The notes beneath the pieces were generated by a model. That model ran no database searches. It was not told the DNA's origin and was given only the letters and a program-made list of their open reading frames with translations. Shown here piece by piece: positions 1-9,677 of a stretch of DNA of 64,000 nucleotides. Every line of letters begins with the position of its first letter. The first letter of the stretch is position 1. A program made the translations under genes and the position numbers. Origin of the DNA: Bdellovibrionia bacterium (GTDB taxonomy: Bacteria; Bdellovibrionota; Bdellovibrionia; Bdellovibrionales; JAGQZY01); assembly GCA_030427805.1 (NCBI GenBank), contig JAUICP010000002.1, positions 186,001-250,000 of the forward strand, given 5' to 3'.

Positions 1-2139
1 TATCTGTTTGAATCGCCTCGTAAAATCCACTCGCATGCGCTCTAAAAATTCATCCAGGTTATAAGCCGAGGCCAGATATTCTCGTCCCGGCAACCAATAT
101 AAAGATGTTGCCGCCATAAAGGCAGGGTGTATCCCGACCGCGCGAATGGGTTGAGCGTTTGTAGAATCCTGTATGTTTCCAGGGAGACCCGCAAAGGCAT
201 AGTCCGTGATCTCCCAGACATTGCTTTTTAATGGATTTGCGCGCCCCTGGGTCAAAAAACTATTGGCTCTACAAATTGGTAAATCACTGTCTCCGTTAGA
301 GCAAAGAGCTCGTCCGTGATAACGACAGTTTGCTAGAAACTCTTCGTAGTTTTCATTGCCGCTAAACTGGGTCTGTAAAAAATTGAATCCCACTTGGAGA
401 CTTCTAAAACCAGGTCTGAGAAGTTTATCTATCATCAATTGAAAATATCGATGGGGCTCTACCTGATAAATATCAAAAAGACCGAAAAAGAGAGAATAGT
501 AAAACACCATCTCTAGCTCGTAATACTCAACACCAAGACTTGTTCCCGTTCCGAAGTCAAACCAAGGAGCGTACTGACCATCAAAGAACACGTTAATGAT
601 ATCCTTGATATCAATGGTCACTACTCCTCGACCAAACTGATAGGTTCTGATGCTAAAGTCTTCATCTGCAAGGTAATACATCATAAGCATCATATTCGGA
701 AAACTCACATAGAAATTGATATTTCTCGGAATTGCCTCTAGATCATCCATGATTTCTCTAATCGGAGAACTCGAGATGAGATCTGTTAAGTGCTCTGAAA
801 AATAGTTTCTGTAAGCAGCTTTGAGAGAATTGAGTTCCGAAATGTACCGATTCCAACGAGGACTCATTTGATCCGCTTGATCGAGTGCACGTTTTAAAAT
901 TTTCTTGCGACTGGGTGAGTCCTCTTGGTTTTCTACGCGATTTAAAAAATACTGTGCAAGCTGTCGACTCGATCTGAGCGAAAGAGCCAGTAATTTTAAT
1001 TTTGAGAAGCTGTGAATTTGCGCAGCCAAATCTTCTTTAGGAATTCCTATGGATAGAAATTCTAATAAATTCTGCTTGGCGCTATCACTAAGAGTATTCA
1101 GTGATATTTTTTCAAGAATAATACTAGTAAAAGCTGATGGCTGCTGACTCTGTTCTGAAAGCCCAAGAACCTCAAGGTGGCGTGATGTATTTATTTGATT
1201 GGACCTCAATACTCTATCAAAGTCATCTAGCTCTTCTCCACTTTCGCTGTGCGAACGTTCAATTCCTTCGTGAACTTGAACTATGAACTCACGATTGTCT
1301 TTGAGTTCAGAGTCCATTAGTTTTGCGAGCCAAAGATTAAATATCAGACTCCTTTGCGGGCTGTCACTATCATCTAAGAAATCAGTCACGCCGAAATCTC
1401 GAAGAAAACTGATCAAGACTTCTGACGATTCACCAGATGACTCTAATATCAATGACAACGTCTGAAGATGCTTTTGCCTCAATCCATCAGAAAGCGGACT
1501 CTGCAAAAGCTCTCGGGCCCGCCTAAGATAAATAAGATCGGTTTGCTCAGTTTCTTGAGCGATATGTAGCGAGTAAGTCAAAAACATTAAATTATAGTAT
1601 TCACTCAAATCGTGTCGACTTGGGATATAGGTGTGCATAAATCCAAGTGTTTGCGGAATAGTTCTAAAAAACGATAAATTAAGGCACTGACTGATTTCGC
1701 CATCTTCATTCCAATGGCAATCCTGAATAATATAGTTCAAGTATTCTTGCAGGTCTCCGCGCTGATCTTCACTGAGTCCCTCATAATTATCGATTTGAAG
1801 AACCTTTGTAAAGGCCCGGCCAAGCCATGTGAAATAGGATCTGAACTGATCCTCCTGGGCTTTAGCTTCTTCTCCCGGAAAACCTAAGCGATTAACTTCG
1901 GTTAAAACTGGCTTAATAATGAGTTGAAAAATCTGTTGGGTTTCAAGAGATTCGAGCTCTTCAATTGAAGTCTCAATGAGAGCATGAGTCTCTGGTCCCT
2001 CATCACCAAGGGTTGAGTCAGGAGCTGTTTCGAGAACTCCTGGACCAGAGTGATTTTGAATAGGGGGTGCTTTTGAACCATCGCAGGCCACCATGAAGAC
2101 AGCTAATAAGAGGCTAAAAGCGAGAAAGAAAGACTTCAC
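1..2139 (-). CDS. Giant lipoprotein, 3' end outside window (paralogue of next gene)
   Basis: The frame is open from a GTG at 2139 to the window edge, 713 codons, so the C-terminus is missing. The N-terminus is a lipoprotein signal (MKSFFLAF..., lipobox MVAC, Cys about residue 20). The GTG lies 2 nt after the stop of the upstream gene and has AAGGTGG about 10 nt before it, so translation is probably coupled. No known domain was recognised. Around residue 480 the segment with PNMMLMMYY, then VFFDGQYAPWF, aligns with PQMMMLAYQ and AFFDRGFPPWF at the same depth in the neighbour, so the two are paralogues (seen). Likely anchored in the envelope. Function unknown. Confidence 0.85.
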   Translation of the reverse strand, partial: MKSFFLAFSLLLAVFMVACDGSKAPPIQNHSGPGVLETAPDSTLGDEGPETHALIETSIEELESLETQQIFQLIIKPVLTEVNRLGFPGEEAKAQEDQFRSYFTWLGRAFTKVLQIDNYEGLSEDQRGDLQEYLNYIIQDCHWNEDGEISQCLNLSFFRTIPQTLGFMHTYIPSRHDLSEYYNLMFLTYSLHIAQETEQTDLIYLRRARELLQSPLSDGLRQKHLQTLSLILESSGESSEVLISFLRDFGVTDFLDDSDSPQRSLIFNLWLAKLMDSELKDNREFIVQVHEGIERSHSESGEELDDFDRVLRSNQINTSRHLEVLGLSEQSQQPSAFTSIILEKISLNTLSDSAKQNLLEFLSIGIPKEDLAAQIHSFSKLKLLALSLRSSRQLAQYFLNRVENQEDSPSRKKILKRALDQADQMSPRWNRYISELNSLKAAYRNYFSEHLTDLISSSPIREIMDDLEAIPRNINFYVSFPNMMLMMYYLADEDFSIRTYQFGRGVVTIDIKDIINVFFDGQYAPWFDFGTGTSLGVEYYELEMVFYYSLFFGLFDIYQVEPHRYFQLMIDKLLRPGFRSLQVGFNFLQTQFSGNENYEEFLANCRYHGRALCSNGDSDLPICRANSFLTQGRANPLKSNVWEITDYAFAGLPGNIQDSTNAQPIRAVGIHPAFMAATSLYWLPGREYLASAYNLDEFLERMRVDFTRRFKQI

Positions 2140-2141
2140 GA

Positions 2142-5100
2142 TTAAAGCCCACCTTCTGAACAGTTCCCTTCACTTTGATAGAATCCCCTGGTTTCTCGGC
2201 CATGGAATTCACGCATCCGGTCGCGATAGGCATCGATATCTTCCTGGCCCAGGTACGAAAACTGACCTCGTCGGTCTCTTGAAATCGTTGAACGATCCAA
2301 TGTGTATTGTAGCTGAATCCCTTCAGAGTCACGATCGGCTTCTGTCGCCCGTTGAGCTGCCTCGCTCAGATTATTGAGAGCATCTTCATAGATTCTTACA
2401 TATTTTTTATACTCACATCGCACGAGCTCCTTAGCAAGAGGCTCTATTTCGAAAATAAAGAATCCTAAGTTCTTTTGGTTTCTGTAGTAGGTATAAGGTT
2501 GATGAAGGGAATCTTTAGTCCACTCCGCATTCGTTGAATTATCGAAAATCAATTTATAGATTGGCTTGAGATATGACCATGGTTGGGTCCAATCATCACG
2601 GTCAATATAGAGATTTCGAATCGAAATCTCATTATACATCTCGTCCTTACCCATGAGTTGAAGGTACTCTTCATCCTCAGGGTAGATATTTAGCATTCGA
2701 GCCGAATCCTTAACGTGTTCCACAATGTCATCACCTGTGACATTGATCTCTCTTTCTTGGGTTTGACATTGTCGCCAGCTCACATAGCCTAAATCGACTT
2801 CTTCTGGCTCTACAACCTCTTCATCCACGGCTGGAACCACCAAAGTACTCTCACTGGCACCAGTCCCAGGGTGATGATCCGCTTGAGGAACTCTCGTACT
2901 ACAATGAAGTGCCTTTTTACCCTTGAGCAGTAAAAGTTCTACGAGCAATTTATTATATTCCTTTACATAGTTGCCGGGAGCCGACCGAGTAAACCAATTT
3001 ACTTTCGCGTCGCCAACACCATTCAAAGATTCCATTGCTTGTCGCAAAAACTCGTTCAAAGTTGGAGTATAAGAAACTCGTGTCGACTTCTCTTCAGTAT
3101 AAGAGTTTCCTAAACTTCTCAGATCACTAATGGGCGTAATAACCATCTCGGGTGCAATTCCTCTCTCGGGATGGACCAAGTAGTTTTTGAGACGAAAATG
3201 AATATCTACATTTGAATAGTTAAATACAACTCTTCGGCTTCCACCTTCTGAGCTAACTATAATTCGATCTAATCCTGAATAGGGTCTGGTTCCAGAGGTC
3301 CTATGAATAATAGGGAGTTCACTATCAGGAATTAAAAAGCTCGAGTTCAACACCTCGATTAGACTTCTTTCTCCCTGACTGTTTCCAAACTCTATTAAGG
3401 AAGACAATAAGTCATCGTTTGATCCCGAAGATAAAGTTTGTAAAACATCTGAAAATCTCGCATCGGGGCCAAACTGGGTGATAATTCGCATCCAGTAATA
3501 AATCTTACTCAGATAATTCTTTTCTCGCTCTATCAGAATTCTTTGGCGAGCTCGCTCAACACCGTGGACACCTTTAATACATTTTCCGAAGGTACTATGC
3601 CAATCCACTGAGTAGGCCCAAAACCTTCGAACCATATCTTCTTTTTCACTTAAAAAGGATTCCAGATCACAAATTTCTCGGTGAATATCACTACTAGGGC
3701 TATCACAATTGAGTTGTGTCGAGTCAGAAATTCCATTTGTCGCCTTGAGTACTTCAAAGAGGGAGCGAACAAAAGACAAATTCGGCAAAATTTCGTTGCG
3801 CACCTTGTGTAAGAGTTCTCCCATTCCTTTTAAATGCTTCAAAGGATAACTGAGAAGTCCATCATTGGTATGAAGAGACATCGGCCCTAAAAAGCTAGTC
3901 TGAGTCACATCTTTAAAGCTCAGATCGTACTTAGCCGAAGGAAGCGTACCAACCTCTGCAAGCCATTCTTCAGAAAACATTTTCTTATCAGACACAGCCT
4001 TGAGTTCGGAGCACGCCTTTCGCATTTCTGAATATTGGGCTTTTCTTAAATGGGATTCATTATTGTCAATCTCGATACCGAGTTTTCGAATATCTTCCTG
4101 CAGGTATTTACCCATCACCGTGCGCATGAAATCAAATTCATTATGACTCGACTGATCCGAAGAATGATTTTTGAACGTCGATGTTTTTATGGCGTAGTAG
4201 AACGTATAAATAAGTTGATGCTTTTTTAAAGGAATTCTGTCGTTTACAAAGACAAACCACGGTGGAAAACCTCTATCGAAAAACGCATTGATAATAAGCT
4301 TCGTCGGAATTGTGAACCTATAACCTCGAATATTAATATCAATATCGGGAATATCCTGATCTTCGAGCTGATAGGCCAGCATCATCATTTGAGGATATAC
4401 AGCCATATACTTAACATTTTTTGAGACCGTCAAAAGTACTTTCTCAGTATCCTCGTACTCCTCGTGACTTCGAAGGTTCTGTGAAGCAAAATTTCGAATC
4501 ACTTCGATTCTCGAAATAAGGTCACTCCACTGATTTGATAAATCCATGCTTTGCTCTATGACATAAATAGCTGTTCGCCTCGGGTCCATGTCCTGCGTCT
4601 CAGCGTAAGCCTGGATCATGTACTCATTTGTCAGGAGTAGCATCTGAGCGAGTAGTAATTTTGTGTATTTGTTAATATGGGCAATCATTCGAGTCGAGTC
4701 TTGACGGGTATACTGATATAATTGCGATGCATATTCAGAAGAAAACTCTTCTTTGATAAGACCATTTAAGATAAATAGATATTCATCTGAATCTAAGTGA
4801 AGATCTAAATCTAAGTTTCGAGACAATTCCATACCGTGATTGGTTTGAAATCGCTCGATGATTTGCCGCAAACTCTGGTCCATTAGGTAGCTACTCGGAT
4901 TAGGACCTGAACTACCGGTTAGTTTTTCACTCAATGTACTCAGAAATTCGCTATTTAATGATTCACAATTCGATCCATCAGCACAATCGTAAAGAAAGTG
5001 TTGAAAAGCATTTTGCAGTAAGGCTCTTGCGGTATCACTATTGTAACTATCATCGAGTGAAAAAATACTTGCCCTTTGGTAAAACTGCTGAATCCTAGGG

Positions 5101-5813
5101 TCTTCTGGGTTTTCAATTCCTTCACTGACAATCAAATTCAAAGCTTGCATGTGTCGACTATAAAGCTCGGAATCAATCTGATCCGCCAGTCCCATTAATT
5201 CTTCAGACCGAATTACAAAAAGAGTTCTTAACTCTGTATCAAGGGAGTGATTCTTTAAGATGAAAGACATTTGCAAATACCGATAGTACTCTACGGGGTC
5301 GTCGATACTTTTTGCCATCTCCTGAAGAATTGCCGCAGAAATTGAACTTCGATAAAAGTATCTAATATTATGGCAACTATCTAACTTATTATCGCACCAC
5401 GAAAAAAGAACCTCTCTATAATTCTCCAAAATAGAGGCCAGTCCCTCTGGGCGGCTTTCAGACTGCAGAACTAAAAGTAATGACTGATTAAAGATATTTA
5501 ATAATTCAACGAGCTTTGCACTAGGAGGAGTTTCAACACCTTCGATGGACTCCCTATTTAAGACAATTGGGTGGTAAACGTTAACAATCGAATTGAAATG
5601 ATCTAATGGACTCGTCAAATCACTCTGCATTTGTCGGATCGCTTCAATATCGACATCAACGAGATTCTGCTCTTGAACAATGGGATTTGCTTCTACCTCA
5701 ATATGGGCCCTAGAGTTATCAACTCCCTCATGTTCATTTCTGGGCTTTGAATCGATCGTACAGCCTTGTAGAACGAGAGCGAATATTGGTAAAAGAATTA
5801 AGCGCTTCATCAT
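2142..5813 (-). CDS. Giant lipoprotein of unknown function, 1223 aa
   Basis: Starts MMKRLILLPIFALVLQGC, a lipoprotein signal with lipobox LQGC, then a long mature protein rich in predicted helix and without a recognisable enzyme motif. The start has a GGGGG ribosome site 6 nt upstream. It lies 9 nt behind the metalloprotease gene and 2 nt before a paralogue, so the three probably form one operon. The C-terminal part holds a low-complexity acidic hinge (about residues 990-1010, VDEEVVEPEEVD) followed by a Tyr- and Glu-rich tail. Shared segments with the downstream gene near residue 475 (MMMLAYQ, FPPWF) show ancient tandem duplication. The role may be as a surface or protease-partner protein, which is inference from context only. 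Confidence 0.88.
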   Translation of the reverse strand: MMKRLILLPIFALVLQGCTIDSKPRNEHEGVDNSRAHIEVEANPIVQEQNLVDVDIEAIRQMQSDLTSPLDHFNSIVNVYHPIVLNRESIEGVETPPSAKLVELLNIFNQSLLLVLQSESRPEGLASILENYREVLFSWCDNKLDSCHNIRYFYRSSISAAILQEMAKSIDDPVEYYRYLQMSFILKNHSLDTELRTLFVIRSEELMGLADQIDSELYSRHMQALNLIVSEGIENPEDPRIQQFYQRASIFSLDDSYNSDTARALLQNAFQHFLYDCADGSNCESLNSEFLSTLSEKLTGSSGPNPSSYLMDQSLRQIIERFQTNHGMELSRNLDLDLHLDSDEYLFILNGLIKEEFSSEYASQLYQYTRQDSTRMIAHINKYTKLLLAQMLLLTNEYMIQAYAETQDMDPRRTAIYVIEQSMDLSNQWSDLISRIEVIRNFASQNLRSHEEYEDTEKVLLTVSKNVKYMAVYPQMMMLAYQLEDQDIPDIDINIRGYRFTIPTKLIINAFFDRGFPPWFVFVNDRIPLKKHQLIYTFYYAIKTSTFKNHSSDQSSHNEFDFMRTVMGKYLQEDIRKLGIEIDNNESHLRKAQYSEMRKACSELKAVSDKKMFSEEWLAEVGTLPSAKYDLSFKDVTQTSFLGPMSLHTNDGLLSYPLKHLKGMGELLHKVRNEILPNLSFVRSLFEVLKATNGISDSTQLNCDSPSSDIHREICDLESFLSEKEDMVRRFWAYSVDWHSTFGKCIKGVHGVERARQRILIEREKNYLSKIYYWMRIITQFGPDARFSDVLQTLSSGSNDDLLSSLIEFGNSQGERSLIEVLNSSFLIPDSELPIIHRTSGTRPYSGLDRIIVSSEGGSRRVVFNYSNVDIHFRLKNYLVHPERGIAPEMVITPISDLRSLGNSYTEEKSTRVSYTPTLNEFLRQAMESLNGVGDAKVNWFTRSAPGNYVKEYNKLLVELLLLKGKKALHCSTRVPQADHHPGTGASESTLVVPAVDEEVVEPEEVDLGYVSWRQCQTQEREINVTGDDIVEHVKDSARMLNIYPEDEEYLQLMGKDEMYNEISIRNLYIDRDDWTQPWSYLKPIYKLIFDNSTNAEWTKDSLHQPYTYYRNQKNLGFFIFEIEPLAKELVRCEYKKYVRIYEDALNNLSEAAQRATEADRDSEGIQLQYTLDRSTISRDRRGQFSYLGQEDIDAYRDRMREFHGRETRGFYQSEGNCSEGGL

Positions 5814-5822
5814 CTTAACCCC

Positions 5823-8800
5823 CTACCTTTTAAGAAAATGGTCGAACACCTGAGGGAGCCACCATCCGTTGATTACGGTTGCGGTACTAAAAAGCATACT
5901 CAAGCCTTTAACCGCTTCTTCGCAGGTTTCAGGGTGAGGTGGTGTCGATGCGTACCTTTCGGATTCATAGTACTTTGCGTATTCAGCTTGTATTGAGCGA
6001 AAGAAAGTCGTCTGATGCTCTCTGAGTAAAGCAATACCCGGAGGCGCTAAAAATCCTTCAAACTCACTCTCACCTGCGCTTGAATTAACAAAGAAAGTGC
6101 TTAATCCATTCCTAGTCCCACTCGGGCCATCGACACAATGGTTAAACACGACATTATACTTTTTCGCCAGAGACTGCCTTAAACCGTGGCTCGCAAGCGG
6201 ATCGTTAGGATCATCTTCAAACTCGAGTTTGTAAGCAATAACAAATCCAGAGCTGTCACTTTCCCACTTAAAATCAGAAATCGGAGAGAGAATCATTCCC
6301 TCGGGAGCTCGCGGTAGAATTTTACCGCTGGGAAGGAGATAAACCTCTGGAATTGAAGTTTCACCACCCGTACGGAAGTTGTAAAGAGTTGCTGTGAACT
6401 GTTTAACACGATTTTCGTCATCATCATTTTCTTGTTTAGCCAGACGGATCGCCACAAAATCATAACTTGGGTTAAATCGAAAAACAGTCTGATCTCTTAA
6501 AATCTCTTGATACTCATTTGGAACACGAAGCGAGTCATTACCCCACCTCATATTAGAGAGAAAGTAACCTAAAGAAAGAACCGATTGACCAATCATGGTG
6601 TACTCATCTTCGCCATTCGATGCAAAGTCTAGGTTTTCCATTACGGCATCTCTAACCGTCTCAGTAAATTCATACGGATAAAGTGTGTTGTAAGTAAATA
6701 AGGTCTGCGCGGAATGGTACTGGGAGAGTGGCACCAACATTCCTCGATAGGTGATGTAAGGTGTCTGACCCGTTAGGTTAATCAAAGAAACATCTTTTAA
6801 AGGACGTACAGAGAGCGTTCTCCAGGTACCTTCTGCTCGAGATACATCCCAGTCACCACCGAAGGCATAGGTGATATATCGATCGTCGTAGTCCATTTCT
6901 GTATAGTCTTTCCCCTGGAGGGTAACAAGGTCTCGATAGGTTCGAATTGCTAAAGCATTGACCTGACACGCTTCTTTGAGCCCCTGGTTTTCTTCCATTG
7001 CAAACAGGTTGTCGTAAAAGTTCTGTACATGACCCGGGACCTGTTCATCGTGACAAGCCTTAGAAAAATTCAATAGGTAGTCTTTATTTTTGCTGATTTC
7101 TTTAAATGCTGAATCTCTGTACTTCCACCTCATGTCATCATAAAAAAGTCGAATCGCTCCAAGGTTTCTAAGTGAATTGTGCCATAAGTAGGCTTCAGCT
7201 CTACCGGGGTTTCCTCCACGCGTATTAGAGAAAGATATGAGAGTTGGAACTAAATTGTCTGTTAAATTTGATGCATAATTTTTTACGATACTCATCGCAT
7301 CGGAGCCAATATCCCAACGACGACATAGAGGGTCTGGCCCCCAGCTCGCATCCATATCATTACATTGTGGCAAAAAGCCGTGATCTGGAGGAATTCTCGC
7401 CGTTGAGTCCAATTCTATATAATCCCACTGGTCCGTTTGGGAATTATATTTTGGATATTTATTGTGGTAGAGATACGCCAACATCTGAACATCATAAGGA
7501 CCGGGCTCTAAGTCCTCGGGAGTAAACATAACTTCGGTTTTTCCATTGGAATAGCCCATAACAGTTGTGATATTAGTGTAACCAGCCTCTTCCGAAGCTT
7601 TGTCTTTTAATTCATTGAACACTGCAGATGGGAGTGTTCCTTCCTTAGGAAGTAAATTGGCCTTAAAGTTATGCCCTAATCCAAGAAAATGTCCCATCTC
7701 GTGGATGAGTACGCCCTTAATGAGGGTTTTAGCAACGCCTCCTGGAGTTTTTCCTGATTTAAATATTTGGTAACGCCAATCCAGTGCGACTTTGTCAAAA
7801 GTTCTACTCAAGTCTTGAATCGGAATATTCGAAAAATGGGCATATTGATTCTGTGCTTTTTCTAATAAGAATTGTGTTTGGTCATCTTGCGATAAGTTTG
7901 AAAATTCCTCTTCGCTTATTCCAGAAAACATTCTTCGATAGTCGACCGATGATGGATCAATCTGCGGAAAGTCTAAAATGTCGATGAGTCTGTTTCTTGA
8001 CCAGTAGTCCTGGTTTTCACCGACAAGGTTTTGCGATACTAGGTCAAGCTCCGACAGTATACTCTGAGCACTCTGTTCTACTAGGTTATCTCGAGAAAAC
8101 TCTTGTTCTTGCCCTTGTAGTTGCGCAAATAGATCAGCATTACCCTCATTAGCAGCAAGCTCTTCGGCGTAGGAAAGTATCGAAGTAAAGGAGTTCATGG
8201 AAAAGCTACTACTACCTCTTAAATACTCAACGAGTTGGGCTCGATCTCCTCGTGAATGGGATCCATCACTGAACGCCGGCGGAAGTGATACGGCATCAGG
8301 AATTTGATAACTAAATGGATTCAGTTGAATTTCACGAGATAACCCCTCCGAGCCATCCATCGATAGCTGAGAGAGAAGACTTGTCGGAGTATAGGCCGTA
8401 ACCATGTGATCTATCATTCCACCAAATACGGTGACTTGGCCCCAAATAATTTCTCCATTAGTGACATCTGGGTTGACCATAGCCACCCCTAAAGGTGACC
8501 CACCCCGAGAGGAGATTCTCTTATCATCGACAAAGGTAATTGTGCTTCTTCTCAAATCAAATGATCGCTCAGGCGTTTCATCAGATACTTTGAAATATTC
8601 GTGGGTGTGTTCAGAGCCGGGGCTATGTGCCTCTGTTAAAGCTCTATTCCAATCGTCGACGATCTCGTAACCAATACTCTTGTATTCTTCCGGAAACCCA
8701 TAAAGGTATACAGTGTGTTGTTTCGATAGGTCCCAGTGGGATACATAGTAAAGAGTTTCATTTTCTTCGGTCTTCTGACTGAGCTTAAAGACAGGGTTAA

Positions 8801-9500
8801 TGTATCTGGAGTTTTCCGTATGATAATAGCGCCGTTCAAAATTAGAATTTGTCTCAAACTCTAAAAAGTTAATTCTAAAACGCGCTTGATTCTCGGAGCC
8901 AAATCGAGCTCCAGAAACGTGTACGGTAAAGCCTAAGAACCCATCTTGTTTATCGAAGTCTATATCGTCGACGCTGAGAACTCGATAGGAGTCATAAACA
9001 CTAGCAAAGGCCCATTTTTCAAAACGAATTCCCTCTAAATTGAGGCTCATGTTTGGCCGAGCACTCCAATGGGATCGACTTGTATTGCGAATAGTGACAT
9101 TTGTCTCTCTGCCTCGAGCGTCTCTGCTTCTTTCTTCGTAATAGTGAGCTGATATAGGAATTGTAACTGCAACGGGCCACTTATCTGGCTCGTTAATATA
9201 GCTGGGATCTACCAAGTGTCCCCGCAAGAATCGCTCAGAAATAGTCCACTTGATATTGCAACCATAGGCTGAGTTTAAGTTATGGACTGAAAGGGCTTCT
9301 GCAACATAGCCGGTTTCCATTTCTGAGGCCCAGCCACATGCAAATTTTTTGTCAGAAGAGAAAAAGTCCTTCGAGAAGGCCTTTAAGGTTGGTGCCGGAC
9401 TTTCTTCTGCCGGACGCTTAAAGCTACACGCCGTAAAGATGAGACTGACCAGCAGAACACGAAGAATAAAAAATGAATATCTAACAATAAGCCTTTTCAT
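5823..9500 (-). CDS. Lipoprotein zinc metalloprotease, 1225 aa
   Basis: The N-terminus MKRLIVRYSFF...FTAC is a lipoprotein signal. H600-E-M-G-H604-F-L-G-L-G-H610 is a complete metzincin-type HExxHxxGxxH zinc motif with E601 as catalytic base, followed by a likely Met-turn (VMGY) about 50 residues on. The arrangement is like the large zinc-dependent metalloproteases of delta-type proteobacteria. The roughly 590 residues before the catalytic core and 550 after are unassigned. I chose ATG 9500 over the in-frame GTG at 9509; neither has a clear ribosome site. It is first in a three-gene operon with two giant lipoproteins. Expected to digest protein at the cell surface or periplasm; substrate unknown. 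Confidence 0.88.
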   Translation of the reverse strand: MKRLIVRYSFFILRVLLVSLIFTACSFKRPAEESPAPTLKAFSKDFFSSDKKFACGWASEMETGYVAEALSVHNLNSAYGCNIKWTISERFLRGHLVDPSYINEPDKWPVAVTIPISAHYYEERSRDARGRETNVTIRNTSRSHWSARPNMSLNLEGIRFEKWAFASVYDSYRVLSVDDIDFDKQDGFLGFTVHVSGARFGSENQARFRINFLEFETNSNFERRYYHTENSRYINPVFKLSQKTEENETLYYVSHWDLSKQHTVYLYGFPEEYKSIGYEIVDDWNRALTEAHSPGSEHTHEYFKVSDETPERSFDLRRSTITFVDDKRISSRGGSPLGVAMVNPDVTNGEIIWGQVTVFGGMIDHMVTAYTPTSLLSQLSMDGSEGLSREIQLNPFSYQIPDAVSLPPAFSDGSHSRGDRAQLVEYLRGSSSFSMNSFTSILSYAEELAANEGNADLFAQLQGQEQEFSRDNLVEQSAQSILSELDLVSQNLVGENQDYWSRNRLIDILDFPQIDPSSVDYRRMFSGISEEEFSNLSQDDQTQFLLEKAQNQYAHFSNIPIQDLSRTFDKVALDWRYQIFKSGKTPGGVAKTLIKGVLIHEMGHFLGLGHNFKANLLPKEGTLPSAVFNELKDKASEEAGYTNITTVMGYSNGKTEVMFTPEDLEPGPYDVQMLAYLYHNKYPKYNSQTDQWDYIELDSTARIPPDHGFLPQCNDMDASWGPDPLCRRWDIGSDAMSIVKNYASNLTDNLVPTLISFSNTRGGNPGRAEAYLWHNSLRNLGAIRLFYDDMRWKYRDSAFKEISKNKDYLLNFSKACHDEQVPGHVQNFYDNLFAMEENQGLKEACQVNALAIRTYRDLVTLQGKDYTEMDYDDRYITYAFGGDWDVSRAEGTWRTLSVRPLKDVSLINLTGQTPYITYRGMLVPLSQYHSAQTLFTYNTLYPYEFTETVRDAVMENLDFASNGEDEYTMIGQSVLSLGYFLSNMRWGNDSLRVPNEYQEILRDQTVFRFNPSYDFVAIRLAKQENDDDENRVKQFTATLYNFRTGGETSIPEVYLLPSGKILPRAPEGMILSPISDFKWESDSSGFVIAYKLEFEDDPNDPLASHGLRQSLAKKYNVVFNHCVDGPSGTRNGLSTFFVNSSAGESEFEGFLAPPGIALLREHQTTFFRSIQAEYAKYYESERYASTPPHPETCEEAVKGLSMLFSTATVINGWWLPQVFDHFLKR

Positions 9501-9677
9501 ACTGAACACATATTACAATTCCGTTGCCAAGCGGGCTAAATTATTAGGTAGTAATTACAGATACTTAGGGGAGTCCATATTATTGGCGAGCCAGGACGGG
9601 TGTTTAATTTTGAGACACTTTAGACCCTTTAAGGAATCTCTCGCCGCAAAGATAGATGGCGAAAAAAATTGAATATT

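Noticed and set aside
2093-2377. Plus-strand ORF of 94 codons
   Set aside because: Antisense to two convincing lipoprotein genes and without a ribosome site.
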